NCBI GenBank assembly: GCA_038238015.1
Contig: JBBRYA010000003.1
Span: 1-64,000, forward strand
Source of the DNA: DASQFQ01 sp038238015
GTDB taxonomy: Bacteria > Actinomycetota > Thermoleophilia > Solirubrobacterales > Solirubrobacteraceae
Length of the DNA stretch: 64,000 nucleotides
Reading direction: 5' to 3'
A model generated the notes under the pieces. That model had not been told where the DNA came from, did not search any database, and worked only from the letters and a program-made list of their open reading frames with translations. Each line of letters begins with the position of its first letter. Within the stretch, counting starts at the first letter, position 1. This document shows, in pieces, positions 63,453-64,000 of the stretch. The position numbers and the translations under genes were made by a program.

Positions 63453-63702
63453 GGATGCTCGCCGCCGACGAACTAAGATCGCCCCCCAGCGCGGACGTCG
63501 CCCTCACCAGCGAGCCTGCGGCGCTGCCGCACGAGCTGTCGCACCTGCGGACGCTCGAGGCCGAGGCAATCCACAGCATCCGCGAGGTCGCCGCCGAGCT
63601 CGAGCGCCCGCTGTTCTCCGGCGGCAAGGACTCGATCGTTCTCCTGCACCTGCGCGCAAGGCCTTCCGGCCCGGAGGGCTTCCGTTCCCGCTGATGCACG
63701 TC
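63453..63702 (+). pseudogene. cysD: 5' fragment of sulfate adenylyltransferase subunit 2
   Basis: Reads LSHLRTLEAEAIHSIREVAA and FSGGKDSIVLLHL, the CysD N-terminus with its PP-loop SGGKDS. Two codons normally before FSGG (V-L-L) are missing, and one G is lost near 63,655, so RKAFRPGGLPFPLMHV continues in another frame. After MHV, where DTGHNFPEV is expected, the match ends abruptly at ~63,702. So it is a truncated, frameshifted fragment. Confidence 0.8.
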
Positions 63703-63838
63703 TCTTGGCGGGTGCCGAACCCTCACAGCACCACCGGACCATCAAACCCACCGCGCATTTGGTCTAGAGCGTTTGACGATGCTCCGTAACCGCGCGCGCG
63801 ACTCCTGACCAGCCGTCAGACCCCGCGCGTGACGGGAC
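63703..63838. other. Spacer without recognised feature
   Basis: About 136 bp between the cysD fragment and the gmd 3' end. Nothing coding or structured was recognised. It may contain the other border of whatever brought the cysD/TauE piece here. Confidence 0.4.
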
Positions 63839-64000
63839 CTATGTGGCCAGCAGCTTCTGGTCCGCATCCACCATCAGCCGGATCAGCTCCTCGAAGGAAA
63901 CCCTCGGCGTCCACCCCAGCTCCCGCTCAGCCTTCGCCGCATCCCCCACCAGCAGGTCAACCTCCGCCGGCCGCTTGAACGCGTCGTCGATCCGCACGTA
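63839..64000 (-). CDS. gmd: GDP-mannose 4,6-dehydratase, C-terminal end (runs off the window)
   Basis: The final ~53 codons on the minus strand read YVRIDDAFKRPAEVDLLVGD, AAKAERELGWTPRVSFEELI and RLMVDADQKLL, the C-terminus of GDP-mannose 4,6-dehydratase, which makes GDP-4-keto-6-deoxymannose for fucose, rhamnose or perosamine. The rest of the gene lies beyond the right edge. It extends the glycan locus rightward and could supply a keto sugar to the DegT-type aminotransferase at 33145. Confidence 0.88.
   Translation of the reverse strand, partial: YVRIDDAFKRPAEVDLLVGDAAKAERELGWTPRVSFEELIRLMVDADQKLLAT

Overview
The window comes from a high-GC Gram-positive bacterium, most likely an actinobacterium of the Thermoleophilia/Solirubrobacterales type. 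This is inferred from very GC-rich codon use, a propionyl-CoA carboxylase with a small epsilon-like subunit, split methylmalonyl-CoA mutase, frequent GTG starts and a recurrent TAnnnT box 5-9 nt upstream of start codons, which suggests leaderless transcripts. No rRNA, tRNA, CRISPR array or insertion sequence was recognised.

1-13.5 kb holds central and accessory metabolism: a broken biotin carboxylase gene (accC-like) carrying a tiny internal inversion, a histidine phosphatase, an acyl-CoA carboxylase epsilon-like protein, an ornithine-cyclodeaminase-family enzyme, a secreted PhoD-type phosphatase, the carboxyltransferase beta subunit pccB, a VapBC-type toxin-antitoxin pair, a small protein made of three WMLRQ repeats, an AlkZ-like winged-helix protein, a Uma2-family nuclease, a palindromic intergenic element, the methylmalonyl-CoA mutase catalytic chain with a TetR regulator, and a protein with an eCIS-cargo-like N-terminus and a possible caspase-like His/Cys dyad. 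Carboxylase and mutase together outline propionyl-CoA to succinyl-CoA conversion.

13.6-17.3 kb is a selenocysteine locus: selA, a single-pass membrane protein, then selB. No tRNA-Sec gene or selD was found here.

17.3-63.4 kb is a long surface-glycan region. It begins with a UDP-glucuronate decarboxylase interrupted by a 486-residue intein with a LAGLIDADG endonuclease. It includes two initiating sugar-phosphate transferases, two O-antigen-ligase-like membrane proteins (each beside a Gly-rich single-pass protein), many GT4 and GT2 glycosyltransferases, a DegT-type aminotransferase, a Wzx-type flippase, secreted glycosidase-like proteins, and several SAM methyltransferases. Two toxin-antitoxin pairs sit inside it. 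From 45.8 to 57 kb the genes become modular: a GT2/double-CgeB-like transferase, a deacetylase-methyltransferase fusion, a free coiled-coil protein, and a 1359-residue methyltransferase/coiled-coil/GT2/GT4 fusion. The last resembles, in architecture only, the WbdD/WbdA chain-length ruler systems and is the best candidate for an undescribed system.

57.9-64 kb mixes intact methyltransferase and glycosyltransferase genes with remnants: a methyltransferase fragment, a frameshifted second copy of the glycosidase-like gene, 5' pieces of a TauE-type transporter and of cysD fused at odd junctions, and finally the 3' end of gmd running off the window. The small indels here, and the micro-inversion at the left end, could be real decay or sequence/assembly error.
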